Origin: Pseudonocardiaceae bacterium
GTDB taxonomy: Bacteria; Actinomycetota; Actinomycetes; Mycobacteriales; Pseudonocardiaceae
DNA length: 64,000 nt
Direction of reading: 5' to 3'
Assembly: GCA_009377865.1 (NCBI GenBank)
Contig: WHTH01000005.1
Location: 47,069-111,068, forward strand
In this document: positions 48,029-58,473 of the stretch, one piece after another
Position numbering within the stretch: the stretch's first letter is position 1
Layout: each line of letters opens with the position of its first letter
The notes under the pieces: generated by a model
The model's input: only the letters and a program-made list of their open reading frames with translations
Told to the model about the DNA's origin: nothing
Database searches by the model: none
Program-made: the position numbers and the translations under genes

Positions 48029-49239
48029 TGCGGGAAGCGGTGATCTGCGAGCCGTTGCGCACCCCGGTCGGTCGGTTCGGCGGGGCGTTGCGCGACGTGC
48101 CGGCGCACCGGCTCGGCGCCACGGTGCTCCGGGGGCTGCTCGAGCGCACCGGCCTGGCCAGCGAGCAGGTCGACGAGGTCATCCTCGGTCACTGCTACCC
48201 GACCATGGAGGCTCCCGCGATCGGCCGCGTGGTCGCGCTCGACGCCGGCCTGGGCACCGACGTGCCCGGCCTGCAGCTCGACCGTCGCTGCGGCTCGGGG
48301 CTGCAGGCGGTGCTGCAGGGCGCCATGCAGGTCCAGACCGGGGTCAACGACGTGGTACTCGCCGGCGGCGCCGAGAGCATGTCGAGCGCGCCGTTCTACT
48401 CCACCTCGATGCGCTGGGGCGTGCGCGGTGACGGCGTGCAGCTGCACGACGCGCTGGCCCGCGGCCGGGTGACCGCCGGCGGGGAGAACCACCCGGTTCC
48501 CGGCGGCATGCTGGAGACCGCGGAGAATCTGCGCGAGGAGTACTCGATCCCCCGCGACGAGCAGGACGAGCTCTCGGTGCGGTCGCACCAGCGTGCCGTC
48601 GCCGCGCAGGCCGACGGCCGCTTCGATGAAGAGATCGTCCCGGTCACGGTGCCGAACCGGCAGGGTGACGTCGTCGTCGACACCGACGAGCACCCCCGCT
48701 CCGACACCACCGCCGAGAAGCTCGCCGGGCTGCGTCCCGTGCTCGGCAAGCAGGATCCACAGGCCACCGTCACCGCGGGCAACTCCTCGGGGCAGAACGA
48801 CGGCGCGTCGATCTGCGTCGTCACGACCCCGCAGCGGGCCGCCGAACTGGGGTTGCGGCCGCTCGCCCGGCTGGTCAGCTGGGCCGTCGCCGGGGTGCCG
48901 CCGCGAACCATGGGCATCGGCCCGGTGCCGGCCAGCGCGAAGGCGCTGGACCTGGCCGGACTCGCGCTGGCCGACATCGACCTGGTCGAGCTCAACGAGG
49001 CTTTCGCGGCGCAGGTGCTGGCGGTGACGCGGGAGTGGAAGCTCGCCGAGTCCGACTTCGACCGCCTCAACGTCAACGGCTCCGGCATCTCACTCGGGCA
49101 CCCCGTCGGCGCCACCGGCGGGCGGATCCTCGCGACCCTGCTGCGCGAGATGGACCGGCGCGAGGCCCGCTACGGCCTGGAGACGATGTGCATCGGTGGC
49201 GGCCAGGGCCTCGCCGCGATCTTCGAGCGCACCCGCTGA
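48028..49239 (+). CDS. Acetyl-CoA acetyltransferase (thiolase)
   Basis: A 403-residue thiolase with the nucleophilic Cys in QLDRRCGSGLQAV near residue 89, NEAFAAQVLAV, the catalytic His in GSGISLGHPVGATGGR and the second Cys in TMCIGGGQGLAAIF. It cleaves 3-ketoacyl-CoA in the last step of beta-oxidation. It is coupled to the MaoC gene and directly followed by the broken box genes, so the cluster may once have degraded benzoyl-CoA products. Confidence 0.93.
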   Translation: MREAVICEPLRTPVGRFGGALRDVPAHRLGATVLRGLLERTGLASEQVDEVILGHCYPTMEAPAIGRVVALDAGLGTDVPGLQLDRRCGSGLQAVLQGAMQVQTGVNDVVLAGGAESMSSAPFYSTSMRWGVRGDGVQLHDALARGRVTAGGENHPVPGGMLETAENLREEYSIPRDEQDELSVRSHQRAVAAQADGRFDEEIVPVTVPNRQGDVVVDTDEHPRSDTTAEKLAGLRPVLGKQDPQATVTAGNSSGQNDGASICVVTTPQRAAELGLRPLARLVSWAVAGVPPRTMGIGPVPASAKALDLAGLALADIDLVELNEAFAAQVLAVTREWKLAESDFDRLNVNGSGISLGHPVGATGGRILATLLREMDRREARYGLETMCIGGGQGLAAIFERTR

Positions 49240-49289
49240 CAACTCACCTCTCAGCGGGTGCGCGCGCCGGTCTGTCGGTGTCCCGCTGC

Positions 49290-49547
49290 ACGGTGTCGGA
49301 CCGGGTCGTGCCCGACGAGGTGCGCATCGCGCTGGAGGAGCGGGCCGCGCTGTCGCCCGACGCGCTGACCGGGATGGAGGCCAACCACCGCTTCGTCGGA
49401 CCGGAGACCATGGAGACGCGGATCTTCGGCCGGCTCGCCGCCTGGCAGAACTGGATCTTCATCCGGCCCAACGCGTCCGGCCCCGAGGGCGCGCTGCGCC
49501 GCTACGGCACCGGACGCAAGGCCGACTTCGACAGGAAGCGGGTGTGA
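49290..49547 (+). pseudogene. boxC: Benzoyl-CoA-dihydrodiol lyase (BoxC), C-terminal fragment
   Basis: The frame reads SDRVVPDEVRIALEERAALSPDALTGMEANHRFVGPETMETRIFGRLAAWQNW, ending YGTGRKADFDRKRV, which matches the last ~85 residues of BoxC. The other ~450 residues are absent. It starts right after the thiolase stop, where the deletion must have happened. The stop is 2 bp before boxB, as in an intact operon. Confidence 0.7.
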
Positions 49548-49549
49548 CC

Positions 49550-50701
49550 ATGACTGCATCCGGCAACACCATCGACTACGGCGAGCGGATCCCGAACAAC
49601 GTCGACCTCGCCGGTGATCGCAGGCTGCAGCGCGCCCTGGAGTCCTGGCAGCCCGGGTTCCTCGACTGGTGGAGCGAGATGGGGCCGGCGCTGGACACCA
49701 GGGACGTGTACCTGCGCACCGCGGTAGCCGTCGGGCGCGAGGGGTGGGCCCACTTCGACCACGTGGCACTGCCCGACTACCGCTGGGGCGTCTTCCTCGC
49801 CGAGCGCAACCAGGACCGGACCATCGCGTTCGGGGAGCACAAGGGACAGCTGGTCTGGCAGCAGGTACCCGGCGAGTACCGCGCCGACCTGCAACGGCTC
49901 ATCGTGATCCAGGGCGACACCGAGCCGGCCTCGGTGGAGCAACAACGGCTGCTCGGTGCGACCGCACCGAGTCTCTACGACCTGCGCAACCTCTTCCAGG
50001 TCAACGTGGAGGAGGGCCGCCACCTGTGGGCGATGGTCTACCTGCTGCACGCCTACTTCGGCCGCGCCGGGCGCGAGGAGGCCGCGGCGCTACTGCACCG
50101 CAACTCCGGCAGTGACGACGCGCCGCGGATCCTCGGGGCGTTCAACGAGGAGACGCCGGACTGGCTGTCGTTCTTCATGTTCACCTACTTCACAGACCGG
50201 GACGGCAAGTACCAGCTCGGTACGCTGAAGGAGAGCGCCTTCGACCCGCTGTCGCGGACCTGCGAGTTCATGCTCACGGAGGAGGCGCACCACATGTTCG
50301 TCGGCACCACCGGCATCGACCGGGTGGTGACGCGGACCGCGGAGCTGATGCGCGAGCACGACAGCGACGAGGTGGGCGCGGCGGGCGGCATCCCGCTCGA
50401 CATCATCCAGAAGTACATCAACTTCCACTACTCGGTCTCGCTGGACCTGTTCGGCAGCGAGACGTCGACCAACGCGGCCAACTACTTCACGGCGGGCCTC
50501 AAGGGCCGGTGGCAGGAGGAACGCCGCCGCGACGACCACCTGCTCACCGACGGCAGTGCCAGCGTCGACGGTGTTGTCGATGGGAGCCTCATCGCTGATG
50601 CAGCTGGTGCACGAGCGGGGCAGGATCGCGAGCTGGATCGCCCCGCCGCGCAACGGAATCAACGGCAAGCCCTTCGACTACGAGTACGTGCACTTCGGCT
50701 G
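49550..50701 (+). pseudogene. boxB: Benzoyl-CoA 2,3-epoxidase subunit BoxB with internal deletion
   Basis: From ATG 49550 the frame is good BoxB for about 345 residues, including the diiron-site segments NVEEGRHLWAMVYLLHAYF and MLTEEAHHMFVG. Near 50584 the frame is lost. The sequence resumes in another frame as SLMQLVHERGRIASWIAPPRNGINGKPFDYEYVHFG, the family C-terminus, ending at TGA 50699-50701. Compared with the usual ~470 residues about 90 are missing. As written, the protein has a wrong C-terminus. With boxC truncated, the epoxide pathway cannot work from this locus. Confidence 0.75.
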
Positions 50702-50715
50702 AGGCGCCCGGCTCC

Positions 50716-50750
50716 GAGCGGCCCACCACCTACCGGGTGGTGGGCCGCTC
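50716..50750 (+). terminator. Strong hairpin after boxB
   Basis: Perfect 15-bp arms, 50716-50730 and 50736-50750, enclose a 5-nt loop. There is no T tract, as is common for terminators in GC-rich actinobacteria. Confidence 0.75.
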
Positions 50751-50888
50751 GCAGCTGTGCCGGCGGCTGCAGGCGTTCGTGCGGCCGTTTCGTCCTGACG
50801 GCCGACGGGTAGTCGAATGCCGGCCCCGACATCGACCGGACAAGCGCGGGAACAAGGCTGGGCCGAGGTTGTGTTGCACCCGGGCAGA

Positions 50889-50909
50889 GTTGAGTGAATC
50901 TGACGCAAC
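50889..50909. promoter_or_regulatory. HAIR-like element (candidate HspR site)
   Basis: GTTGAGT-N7-ACGCAAC matches the HspR inverted repeat CTTGAGT-N7-ACTCAAG in spacing and in most positions. It lies 40 bp before the start of the ClpC-like gene. HspR represses heat-shock chaperone genes including clpB in actinobacteria. Confidence 0.5.
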
Positions 50910-50948
50910 TAACCTGACGAAACTGCTCGAAGACTCCGGGAGGCGCAC

Positions 50949-53483
50949 ATGGCCGGCGGTTACTACGGCCCAGGTGATCTGGGCCCGGGACCGTTCGACG
51001 AATTCCTGGCCCGCTTCTTCGGCGGCACCGACCCGCGCCGCCAGATGCAGCGGGTCGACATCGGCCGCCTGCTCACCCAGCAGGCCCGCGAGCTGGTCAC
51101 AGCCGCGGCCCAGCACGTCGCCGAGCGCGGCGGCACCGACCTGGGCGCGGAGCACCTGCTGTGGGGGGCCACCCAGTCCGAACCCACCCGTCAGCTGCTC
51201 GGCCGCGCCGGAGCCGATGCCGACGCGATCGCCCGCGAGGTCGACGGGCTGTCCCCGGCGGGGGAGCCACGGCACACCCCGCCGGCGCTGACCCCGGCAG
51301 CCAAGCGCGCGCTGCTGGACTCGCACCAGATCTCGCGCGCGCTCGGCTCGACCTACATCGGCCCCGAGCACCTGCTGCTCGCGTTGGCCGCCAACCCCGA
51401 GTCGGCGGCGGGCCGCATCCTGGCCGCGGCCCGGGTCACACCGCAGTCGCTGCAGGAGGCCGCGGCGGGCAGCGGCAGCGGCGGTGGCAGCAGCGCCGAA
51501 CAGCAGCGGCAAACCTCGTCGAACACCCCGACCGTCGACCAGTTCGGCGAGGACCTCACCGATCTGGCCCGCGGGGGCAAGCTCGACCCGGTCGTCGGCC
51601 GCGACGAGGAGATCGAGCAGACCGTCGAGGTGCTGTCCCGGCGGACCAAGAACAACCCCGTGCTGATCGGCGAGGCCGGTGTCGGCAAGACCGCGATCGT
51701 CGAGGGCATCGCGCAGCGGATCGTCGACGGCGAGGTCCCCGACACCCTAGCCGGCCGCCGCGTCATCGCGCTGGACCTGTCCGGCATGGTCGCGGGCACC
51801 CGCTACCGCGGGGACTTCGAGGAGCGCATCACCAAGCTCATCGAGGAGATCCGGGAGCACGGCGACGAGCTGATCGTCTTCATCGACGAGCTGCACACGG
51901 TCGTCGGCGCGGGCGGCAGCAGCGAGGGCGGCATCGGCGCGAGCAACATGCTCAAGCCGGCGCTGGCCCGTGGCGAGCTGCACGTCATCGGCGCTACCAC
52001 GCTGAACGAGTACCGCACGAACATCGAGAAGGACCCGGCGCTGGAGCGGCGCTTCCAGCCCATCCTGGTGCCCGAGCCCAGCGTCGCGGACACCATCTCG
52101 ATCCTGCACGGGCTGCGCGACCGTTACGAGGCACACCACCAGGTGCGCTTCACCGACGACGCGCTGGTGGCGGCCGCCGAGCTGTCGGAGCGCTACATCT
52201 CGGACCGCTTCCTGCCGGACAAGGCGATCGACCTCATCGACCAGGCCGGCGCCCGGGTGCGGCTGCGCACCCACACCCCGACAGCCGACGTGCGCGACCT
52301 CGAGCAGCAGCTCGAGCGGCTGACCAGGGACAAGGATCAGGCCGTCGCCGACGAGGCCTACGAGCGAGCGTCGACGCTGCGCGACGAGATCACCGCGCTG
52401 CGCGAGCGCATCGAGGCCGCGCGCGCCGGTGGTGGTGCCGCGGTTCCCGAGGTCGGCGTCGAGGACATCGCCCAGGTCGTGTCGCGCTCCACCGGGATCC
52501 CCGTCAGCCAGCTCACCGAGGAGGAGAAGGAGCGGCTGCTGCGGCTGGAGGAGCAGCTGCACCAGCGGGTGATCGGCCAGGACGACGCGGTGGCCGTCAT
52601 CGCCGAAGCAGTGCGGCGTTCCCGCTCCGGGCTGGGTGACCCCGCTCGCCCCGTCGGCAGCTTCCTGTTCCTCGGGCCGACCGGTGTCGGCAAGACCGAA
52701 CTCGCCCGCGCGCTGGCAGAGGCGTTGTTCGGCGACCAGGACCGGATGGTCCGGCTCGACATGAGCGAGTACGGCGAGCGGCACACCGTCAGCCGCCTGA
52801 TCGGGGCACCCCCTGGCTACGTGGGCTACGGCGAGTCCGGGCAGCTCACCGAGGCGGTTCGCCGCCGCCCCTACTCGGTGTTGTTGCTCGACGAGATGGA
52901 GAAAGCTCATCCAGACGTCTTCAACATGCTGCTCCAGGTCCTCGAGGACGGCAGACTCACCGACGGCCAGGGCCGCACGGTGGACTTCCGCAACACCGTG
53001 GTGATCATGACGAGCAACCTGGGCTCGGACGTGATCGGTACGAGCACCTCGCTGGGCTTCACCTCGGGTGGGCAGAGCGAGGACGAGTCGATCGAGCAGC
53101 GACTCATGCCGCGGCTGCGCGATGCGTTCCGGCCGGAGTTCCTCAACCGTATCGACGAGATCGTCATCTTCCGCCGGCTCGACGCCGAGCAGCTTCGGCG
53201 GATCACCGATCTCATGCTCGAGGAGACCCGCTGGCGGCTGCGCTCGCGGGACATCAGTGTCGAGTTCACCGAGGAGGCGGTGGACTGGCTGTCCAGCCGG
53301 GGCCACCAGCCGGAGTACGGTGCCCGCCCGATGCGGCGCACCATCCAGCGCGAGGTGGACAACCAGATGTCGTCGCTGCTTCTCGACGGCAGGCTGGTCG
53401 CCGGGCAGCACGTGCGGATCGACGTCAAGGACGGCGGGCTGACGTTCGACGTGAGCACGGTACAGCCCGCCGACCCCACGTGA
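50949..53483 (+). CDS. ClpC-like AAA+ unfoldase
   Basis: An 844-residue Clp ATPase. After a Gly/Pro-rich N-terminus come two Clp-N repeats (to about residue 170) and D1 with Walker [10 protein letters not shown] near 240. A short middle region follows with a UVR-like helix ([19 protein letters not shown]). D2 carries Walker [11 protein letters not shown] near 576 and a LGF tripeptide in [12 protein letters not shown], the loop used to dock ClpP. The short middle region and UVR-like motif point to ClpC rather than ClpB. A HAIR-like element upstream suggests heat-shock control. ATG 50949 follows GGGAGG. Confidence 0.9.
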   Translation: MAGGYYGPGDLGPGPFDEFLARFFGGTDPRRQMQRVDIGRLLTQQARELVTAAAQHVAERGGTDLGAEHLLWGATQSEPTRQLLGRAGADADAIAREVDGLSPAGEPRHTPPALTPAAKRALLDSHQISRALGSTYIGPEHLLLALAANPESAAGRILAAARVTPQSLQEAAAGSGSGGGSSAEQQRQTSSNTPTVDQFGEDLTDLARGGKLDPVVGRDEEIEQTVEVLSRRTKNNPVLIGEAGVGKTAIVEGIAQRIVDGEVPDTLAGRRVIALDLSGMVAGTRYRGDFEERITKLIEEIREHGDELIVFIDELHTVVGAGGSSEGGIGASNMLKPALARGELHVIGATTLNEYRTNIEKDPALERRFQPILVPEPSVADTISILHGLRDRYEAHHQVRFTDDALVAAAELSERYISDRFLPDKAIDLIDQAGARVRLRTHTPTADVRDLEQQLERLTRDKDQAVADEAYERASTLRDEITALRERIEAARAGGGAAVPEVGVEDIAQVVSRSTGIPVSQLTEEEKERLLRLEEQLHQRVIGQDDAVAVIAEAVRRSRSGLGDPARPVGSFLFLGPTGVGKTELARALAEALFGDQDRMVRLDMSEYGERHTVSRLIGAPPGYVGYGESGQLTEAVRRRPYSVLLLDEMEKAHPDVFNMLLQVLEDGRLTDGQGRTVDFRNTVVIMTSNLGSDVIGTSTSLGFTSGGQSEDESIEQRLMPRLRDAFRPEFLNRIDEIVIFRRLDAEQLRRITDLMLEETRWRLRSRDISVEFTEEAVDWLSSRGHQPEYGARPMRRTIQREVDNQMSSLLLDGRLVAGQHVRIDVKDGGLTFDVSTVQPADPT

Positions 53484-53609
53484 GGGCAGCGACGACCGAA
53501 GGTCAGCCAGCGGGGGCGGTTGCGGCTGCTCAAGCGCTTCCGCCTCGAGGAGGCTGACGCGCATGCCGGGCAACTGCGCTGAGACTGCATACAGGTGGCC
53601 AGGTGCGGG

Positions 53610-53615
53610 TAAACT
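53610..53615 (+). promoter_or_regulatory. -10 box for a leaderless transketolase transcript
   Basis: TAAACT ends 5 nt before ATG 53621, so the mRNA would begin at the start codon. No ribosome site is present. The -35 region is weak. Confidence 0.4.
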
Positions 53616-53620
53616 GCGGT

Positions 53621-55474
53621 ATGGCTGATGTGACTTTCCGGCGCGAACTCGCGCAGCAGCTCCGAGTCGACTCGGTCCGCGCGGCGGGCATCGCCGGGTC
53701 GGGCCATCCGACGTCGTCGATGTCGGCCGCCGATGTCATGGCCGTACTGCTCGACGGGTACCTCACGCTGGACTTCCAGCACCCCGATGACGCCCGCAAC
53801 GACCACCTGGTCTTCTCCAAGGGCCACGCGTCGCCGCTGTACTACGCACTACTCAAGGCCGCTGGCGCGATCAGTGACGAGGAACTGCTCACCTACCGCA
53901 AGTTCGGCAGCCGCTTGGAGGGCCACCCCACTCCCCGGATCCCCCCGACCGACGTCGCCACCGGCTCGCTCGGCCAGGGACTACCGGTGGCTGTGGGTCT
54001 CGCGCTGGCCGGCAAGCGACTCGACCAGGTTCCGTACCGAGTGTGGGCGTTGTGCGGGGATTCCGAGATGGCCGAGGGCTCGATCTGGGAAGCGTTCCAG
54101 TACGCCGCGTGGGCGGAGCTGGACAACCTCACCGCCATCGTGGATGTGAACCGGCTCGGGCAGACCCGCGAGACCATGCTCGGCTGGGACATGGACGGCT
54201 ACGCCGAGCGCGCCCGCGCCTTCGGCTGGCATGCCATCGTCGTCGACGGGCACGACCCCGACGCCGTCGACGCCGCCTTCACCGAGGCCCTCGCCACGAC
54301 CGGACGCCCGACGGTGCTGTTCGCCCGCACCAGGAAGGGCCGCGGTGTCGAGGCCGTCGAGGACCAGCCCGACAAGCACGGCAAGCCGCTGGAGGACTCC
54401 GACGCCGCCATCGAGGAACTCGGCGGTCAGCGGTCGTTGACGGTCCGGGTGGCGACGCCCGACCAGCGGCCCGAGCCACATCGGTTCGCGGCCGAGGGCG
54501 GCGAGCTGCCCAGCTGGCCGGTCGGCGAGCAGGTGGCGACCCGGGAGGCCTACGGCACGGCGCTGGCTGCGATCGGCGGGATGCGGCCGGACGTGGTGGC
54601 CTTCGACGGGGAGGTCTCCAACTCCACCAAGTCGGAGCTGTTCGCCAAGGCGCACCCGCAGCGGTACTTCGAGATGTTCATCGCCGAGCAGCAGATGGTC
54701 GCAGCGGCGGTGGGCATGCAGGTGCGGGGGTGGGTCCCGTTCGCCTCGTCGTTCGGGGCGTTCTTCACCCGCGCCTACGACTTCGTCCGCATGGCGGCGG
54801 TGTCCCGCGCAGACATCCGCCTGGCCGGGTCACACGCCGGTGTCGCCATCGGTGAGGACGGCCCGTCGCAGATGGCGCTGGAAGACATCGCCGCGCTACG
54901 CGCGGTGCACGGCAGCACGGTGCTGCACCCCTCCGACGCCAATCAGACGGCCCGCCTGGTGGCCGCGATGGCCGATCGCCCCGGGATCTCGTATCTGCGC
55001 ACTCTGCGCGGCAAGACGCCGGTGCGGACATCGCCGGACGAGGACGTGCGGATCGGCGGCAGCCGGGTGTTGCGTGCCGGCGAGGGCGACGACATCACCC
55101 TCGTGGCGTGCGGGATGACAGTCGACGAGGCCGACAAGGCAGCCGACGCGCTCGACGCCGAGGGCGTGCGGGCACGGGTGATCGACTGCTACTCGATCAA
55201 ACCCATCGATGCGGACACGCTCGCCACCGCCGCCCGGCAGACCAGCGCCATCGTCACCGTCGAAGACCACTGGCCGGAAGGCGGTCTGGGCGATGCGGTG
55301 CTGGGCGCGCTGGCCGAGCACCCGCAGCGGCCTCCGCTGCGCAAGCTAGGCGTGTACGAGATGCCCAGCTCGGGAACGCCGGCCGAACTGTTGCACGCCG
55401 CCGGCATCGCCGCCGAAGCGATCGCCGCGGCAGCGTTGCAGCTGCTCGGTCGGCGCACTCCAGCGGCGGTGTGA
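53621..55474 (+). CDS. Transketolase
   Basis: A 617-residue single-chain transketolase with an N-terminal ThDP domain (GIAGSGHPTSSMS, SKGHASPLYYALL, then GDSEMAEGSIWEAFQYAAWAELDNLTAIVDVN). The central domain has AEQQMVAAAVGMQ, and the C-terminal one RVIDCYSIKPID. It moves two-carbon units between sugar phosphates. It is shorter than the ~700-residue actinobacterial Tkt and more like the short form, so it may be a second enzyme. ATG 53621 is chosen for the -10 box next to it. Confidence 0.9.
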   Translation: MADVTFRRELAQQLRVDSVRAAGIAGSGHPTSSMSAADVMAVLLDGYLTLDFQHPDDARNDHLVFSKGHASPLYYALLKAAGAISDEELLTYRKFGSRLEGHPTPRIPPTDVATGSLGQGLPVAVGLALAGKRLDQVPYRVWALCGDSEMAEGSIWEAFQYAAWAELDNLTAIVDVNRLGQTRETMLGWDMDGYAERARAFGWHAIVVDGHDPDAVDAAFTEALATTGRPTVLFARTRKGRGVEAVEDQPDKHGKPLEDSDAAIEELGGQRSLTVRVATPDQRPEPHRFAAEGGELPSWPVGEQVATREAYGTALAAIGGMRPDVVAFDGEVSNSTKSELFAKAHPQRYFEMFIAEQQMVAAAVGMQVRGWVPFASSFGAFFTRAYDFVRMAAVSRADIRLAGSHAGVAIGEDGPSQMALEDIAALRAVHGSTVLHPSDANQTARLVAAMADRPGISYLRTLRGKTPVRTSPDEDVRIGGSRVLRAGEGDDITLVACGMTVDEADKAADALDAEGVRARVIDCYSIKPIDADTLATAARQTSAIVTVEDHWPEGGLGDAVLGALAEHPQRPPLRKLGVYEMPSSGTPAELLHAAGIAAEAIAAAALQLLGRRTPAAV

Positions 55475-55569
55475 TCGGGCTTGCCGGCCTGCCGGCTGCA
55501 CGGGGATTGCCACGAAGGTCCCGTTCGCGACGGCCCGGAGCCCGGGCCAGCCGGGCTGTGCCAGCTATA

Positions 55570-55616
55570 CGGTCGCCCAGGAACACCACCGCCCCGGAGT
55601 GGGTCTCTGCTGTCGG
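55570..55616 (-). repeat. Diverged copy of the kinase N-terminal segment
   Basis: About 47 bp are nearly identical to 59867-59913, the start of the kinase pseudogene. The minus strand here encodes AETHSGAVVFLGDR, as it does there. The rest of the second copy is missing, so this is the remnant of a paralogue. Confidence 0.6.
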
Positions 55617-55689
55617 CCCGGCCGTGGCCTGATTGACCCGTAACCGGTGCCGCGGCCGCTGGGTGCGCTACTGGCCATGATGGCAGCGC

Positions 55690-56637
55690 CTGCGGTGGCG
55701 GAAGTCAGCAACAACCAGCGTGACGGCTTCATGCAGATGCAGGTTCACAAGGGACGGACGACAAGAACACTTTGCGGCGATCGCCGACGAGGGCGTGTTC
55801 CGGCACTACCAGGAGAAGGTCGAGGGCCACAAGATCCGCCAGCGGGCCGGCAGCTTCCAGGAGTACTACAGCCAGGCCACGCTGTTCTGGAACAGCATGG
55901 CTGATTGGAGCGCGAGCACATCGTCGCCGCCTATCGGTTCGAGCTCGGCAAGTGCGACCACATGCACGTCCGGGAGCAGCAGATCGAGCAGCTCAATCAC
56001 ATCGACCACGACCTCGCTGTCGCGGTCGCCGAAGGCGTCGGGGTCAAGCCGCCCGCCGCGCCGGCTCAGCCGAACCACGGGCGCAGCTCGCCGGCGCTGA
56101 AGCCAGGTCAACACCACCTTCGGGTCGCTGCGGACCCGCAAGGTCGCGATCCTGGTGGCCGACGGCGTGGATTCCAGTGCCACCGCGCTCGCTGATGCGC
56201 TGCGCGAACGCGGCGCGATGCCCGAGTTGCTGGCGCCGACCGACGGTGCGGTCCGCGGGATGGATGGTTCCGACGTCGCGGTCGATCGCGCGATCAACAC
56301 CATGGCATCGGTGGTCTATGACGCCGTCGTCGTCCCCGGCGGGGAGCACAGCGTGGCGATGCTGTCCGGCGACGGCTACGCGGTGCACTTCGTCGCCGAG
56401 GCCGTCAAGCACGCCGAGGCCGTCGGTGCACTGGGTGCCGGCACCGCGCTTGTGCAACGGGTCTCCAACGGATCGGCCCGGGTGGCTGCCGACGGCGACG
56501 GGGTGACCGCCGACCGGGGCGTGATCAGCGCATCCGGGACCGACGGCTCGTTGCCACCGGAGTTCGTCGACTCGTTCTGCTCCGCACTAGGTCGACACCG
56601 GGCCTGGGAGCGTCCGACCGCCGCCGTTTCGGCCTGA
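55690..56637 (+). pseudogene. katE: Large-subunit catalase (KatE/HPII type), N-terminally truncated and frameshifted
   Basis: Four consecutive segments in alternating frames belong to one gene. VSNNQRDGFMQMQVHKGR (near 55705) is catalase core. QEHFAAIADEGVFRHYQEKVEGHKIRQR with SFQEYYSQATLFWNSM follows from about 55755. Then EREHIVAAYRFELGKCDHMHVREQQIEQLNHIDHDLA comes from 55905. Finally, from about 56110, the amidotransferase-like domain (RKVAILVADGVDSSATALADALRERG) runs to the end at TGA 56637. The first ~450 residues, including the haem His, are absent, and there are at least three frame changes. It cannot make a catalase. Confidence 0.75.
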
Positions 56638-56650
56638 CACGGCCGGTCGC

Positions 56651-56764
56651 GCCGAGCTCGATGGCAAGCGCTACTTGTCCCGCATGCGGCCCGGCGCCGA
56701 ACCGATCCCAGTCGCGTAGTACAAGGGTGCAGACCAGCAGTGGACTCACAAGGCGAGCGACTGA
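56651..56764 (+). pseudogene. Possible small gene with an in-frame TAG
   Basis: The frame reads AELDGKRYLSRMRPGAEPIPVA, meets TAG at 56717-56719, and continues YKGADQQWTHKASD to TGA 56762-56764. The last part is rich in Trp, Tyr, Gln, His and Lys, unlike random GC-rich frames, so it may be true coding sequence. I do not recognise the family and cannot place its start. Confidence 0.35.
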
Positions 56765-56804
56765 ACCAAGGAGTTACGGGCATCTGAGGCAGGGAGGAAC
56801 AGGA

Positions 56805-58144
56805 ATGGAGAACCGGCCTTCAGGCGCCGGCTCCAGTAGCTGGAGCGTCCTTCTCATCGGGCCTGACGAGTTACCCGACGCCACGCAGCGCGCCCTCGAG
56901 GCCGCTGCAGCGCGGGTGACCCGTCTGACGCATCCCACTGATGCTGAGATCCGCAGCTCACTGACCGAGCAGGTCGACGCTGTGGTCGTGACCTCGAGGG
57001 ACGATGGAATCGCGCTCCGGCTAGCGCTCGTCGTGGAGAACATTCGGCCAGGGGTGCCCCTGATCGTCACCGTTCACAGCCGGATCGTCGCCGACCAACT
57101 GCAAGCTGCCGTGCTCAACATCCGCGTCACGTCGATGGCCGAGATCGTCGCTCCCACGCTGGCCGCACCTTGCCTCGACGCTGGCCTTCTCACAGTGACG
57201 CGCCGACCGGAGGGTTTCTTCGGTGTGCGGGCCGACGACGGCCAGCCGCGGCTCGTCGATATCGAGACACCCGGCGCCCACCGCGGCCGGCTGCTTGCCA
57301 ACCTTGGCTCGCTCATTCGACCGTTCGAGCCCACCGCCCGGATCTTGACCACTGGCTCTTCGGGTTCTTGCTCATCCTCGTCCTCGAAACCGTGGCGGCA
57401 GCACTCGTGCTCGACCTGGCGTCCGTCGATGCCTTCTATGCGGTGACGAAGGTCATGGTCACTGTTGGACCGAACCCGGCCATCGACGCGGGCCCCGACT
57501 GGTTCAAAATCGTCTCCTCCGTAGCCATGCTCGCGGCTCTTGCGTTGACCGCAGTGTTTACTGCGGGCCTCGTCAACCGACTGCTCGACCGGCGGCTCAC
57601 CGCTCTGGTCGGCTCGCGGGTGGTCCCGCGCAAGGACCACGTGGTTGTTGTCGGCCTCGGCCAGGTCGGGCTACGCCTGGCTCTGCTGTTGCGCGAGCTC
57701 GGCGTACCCGTGCTTGCGGTCGAGAGCAACCCGAACCGCTACAACGTCGCCCGGGCGAAGAACTACGGGCTCCCTGTCGTCATCGGCCAAGGCGCGAGCC
57801 ACTTCCTTCTCAGGCGGCTCTCGCTCGGGCGTGCGCAAGCGCTGGCGGCAGTCACAAGCCAAGAGGTGGAGAACATCTCGATCGCCGTGGCCGCCCTGGG
57901 TATGCAGGAGGACCTTCGGACGATCCTCCGGGCGGGACGCGGCGAAGTCATCAACGAAACGCGCGCGCTGTTCAGCGTCGGCGTAGTACAAGATGTGCAC
58001 CGGATCGGGGGGACGTTGCTCGCCGCCGTAGCCCTGGGCTCGGACGCGATGGAAGCGTTCCTGCATCAGCAGACGGTGTACCTCATCTTGCCGGACGGCC
58101 GGATCGAACCCTTCGCACGGCCTGATGCAACCGGCGGTGATTGA
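56805..58144 (+). pseudogene. RCK-type ion-channel-like protein, frameshifted
   Basis: From ATG 56805 about 175 residues form an NAD-binding-like domain (WSVLLIGPDELPDATQRAL at the start). Near 57337 one base seems to be missing. The next frame gives PDLDHWLFGFLLILVLETVAAALVLDL, a second helix, and a Rossmann domain with VVVVGLGQVGLRLALLLRELG. The pore-like loop reads MVTVGPNPAID, not the potassium-channel TVGYGD. If repaired it would be a ~445-residue RCK-membrane-RCK protein whose ion selectivity, if any, is unclear. Confidence 0.65.
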
Positions 58145-58173
58145 CCGGGCAGCGGAGCGGGAACCCCGACGGT

Positions 58174-58467
58174 ATGTCGAGTCAGGATGATTCCGGCAAC
58201 CGTCGCAGCCGGGCGGACTACGAGCGAGGGCTGCCCGGCTACCACGACCCGACCGCGGGCTACGCCGGCTCCACCCCCGGCCGCAGCGCGCTGACACTGC
58301 GCGCCTGGCTCGCCGGGTTCGGGCTGGTGTTCTGCGCGGTCGCCGCCGTGCTGCTGTTCATCACCGAGCCGATCGGGCTCGGAGTGCTGCTGGCCGTGCT
58401 GGCCATGGTGGCAGCCGTCGACTTGGCCTGGGTGCTGCACCGGAAGCGACGCGGCGAGCCGGGCTGA
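58174..58467 (+). CDS. Small two-helix membrane protein (DUF6343-like)
   Basis: A 97-residue protein with a polar N-terminus containing YERGLPGYHDPTAGYAGSTPGRSALTLRAWLA, then two helices near 48-66 and 70-87 and a basic tail. The first motif recurs in short actinobacterial membrane proteins of unknown role. ATG 58174 is preferred to the upstream frame opening. Confidence 0.65.
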   Translation: MSSQDDSGNRRSRADYERGLPGYHDPTAGYAGSTPGRSALTLRAWLAGFGLVFCAVAAVLLFITEPIGLGVLLAVLAMVAAVDLAWVLHRKRRGEPG

Positions 58468-58473
58468 GCCGGC

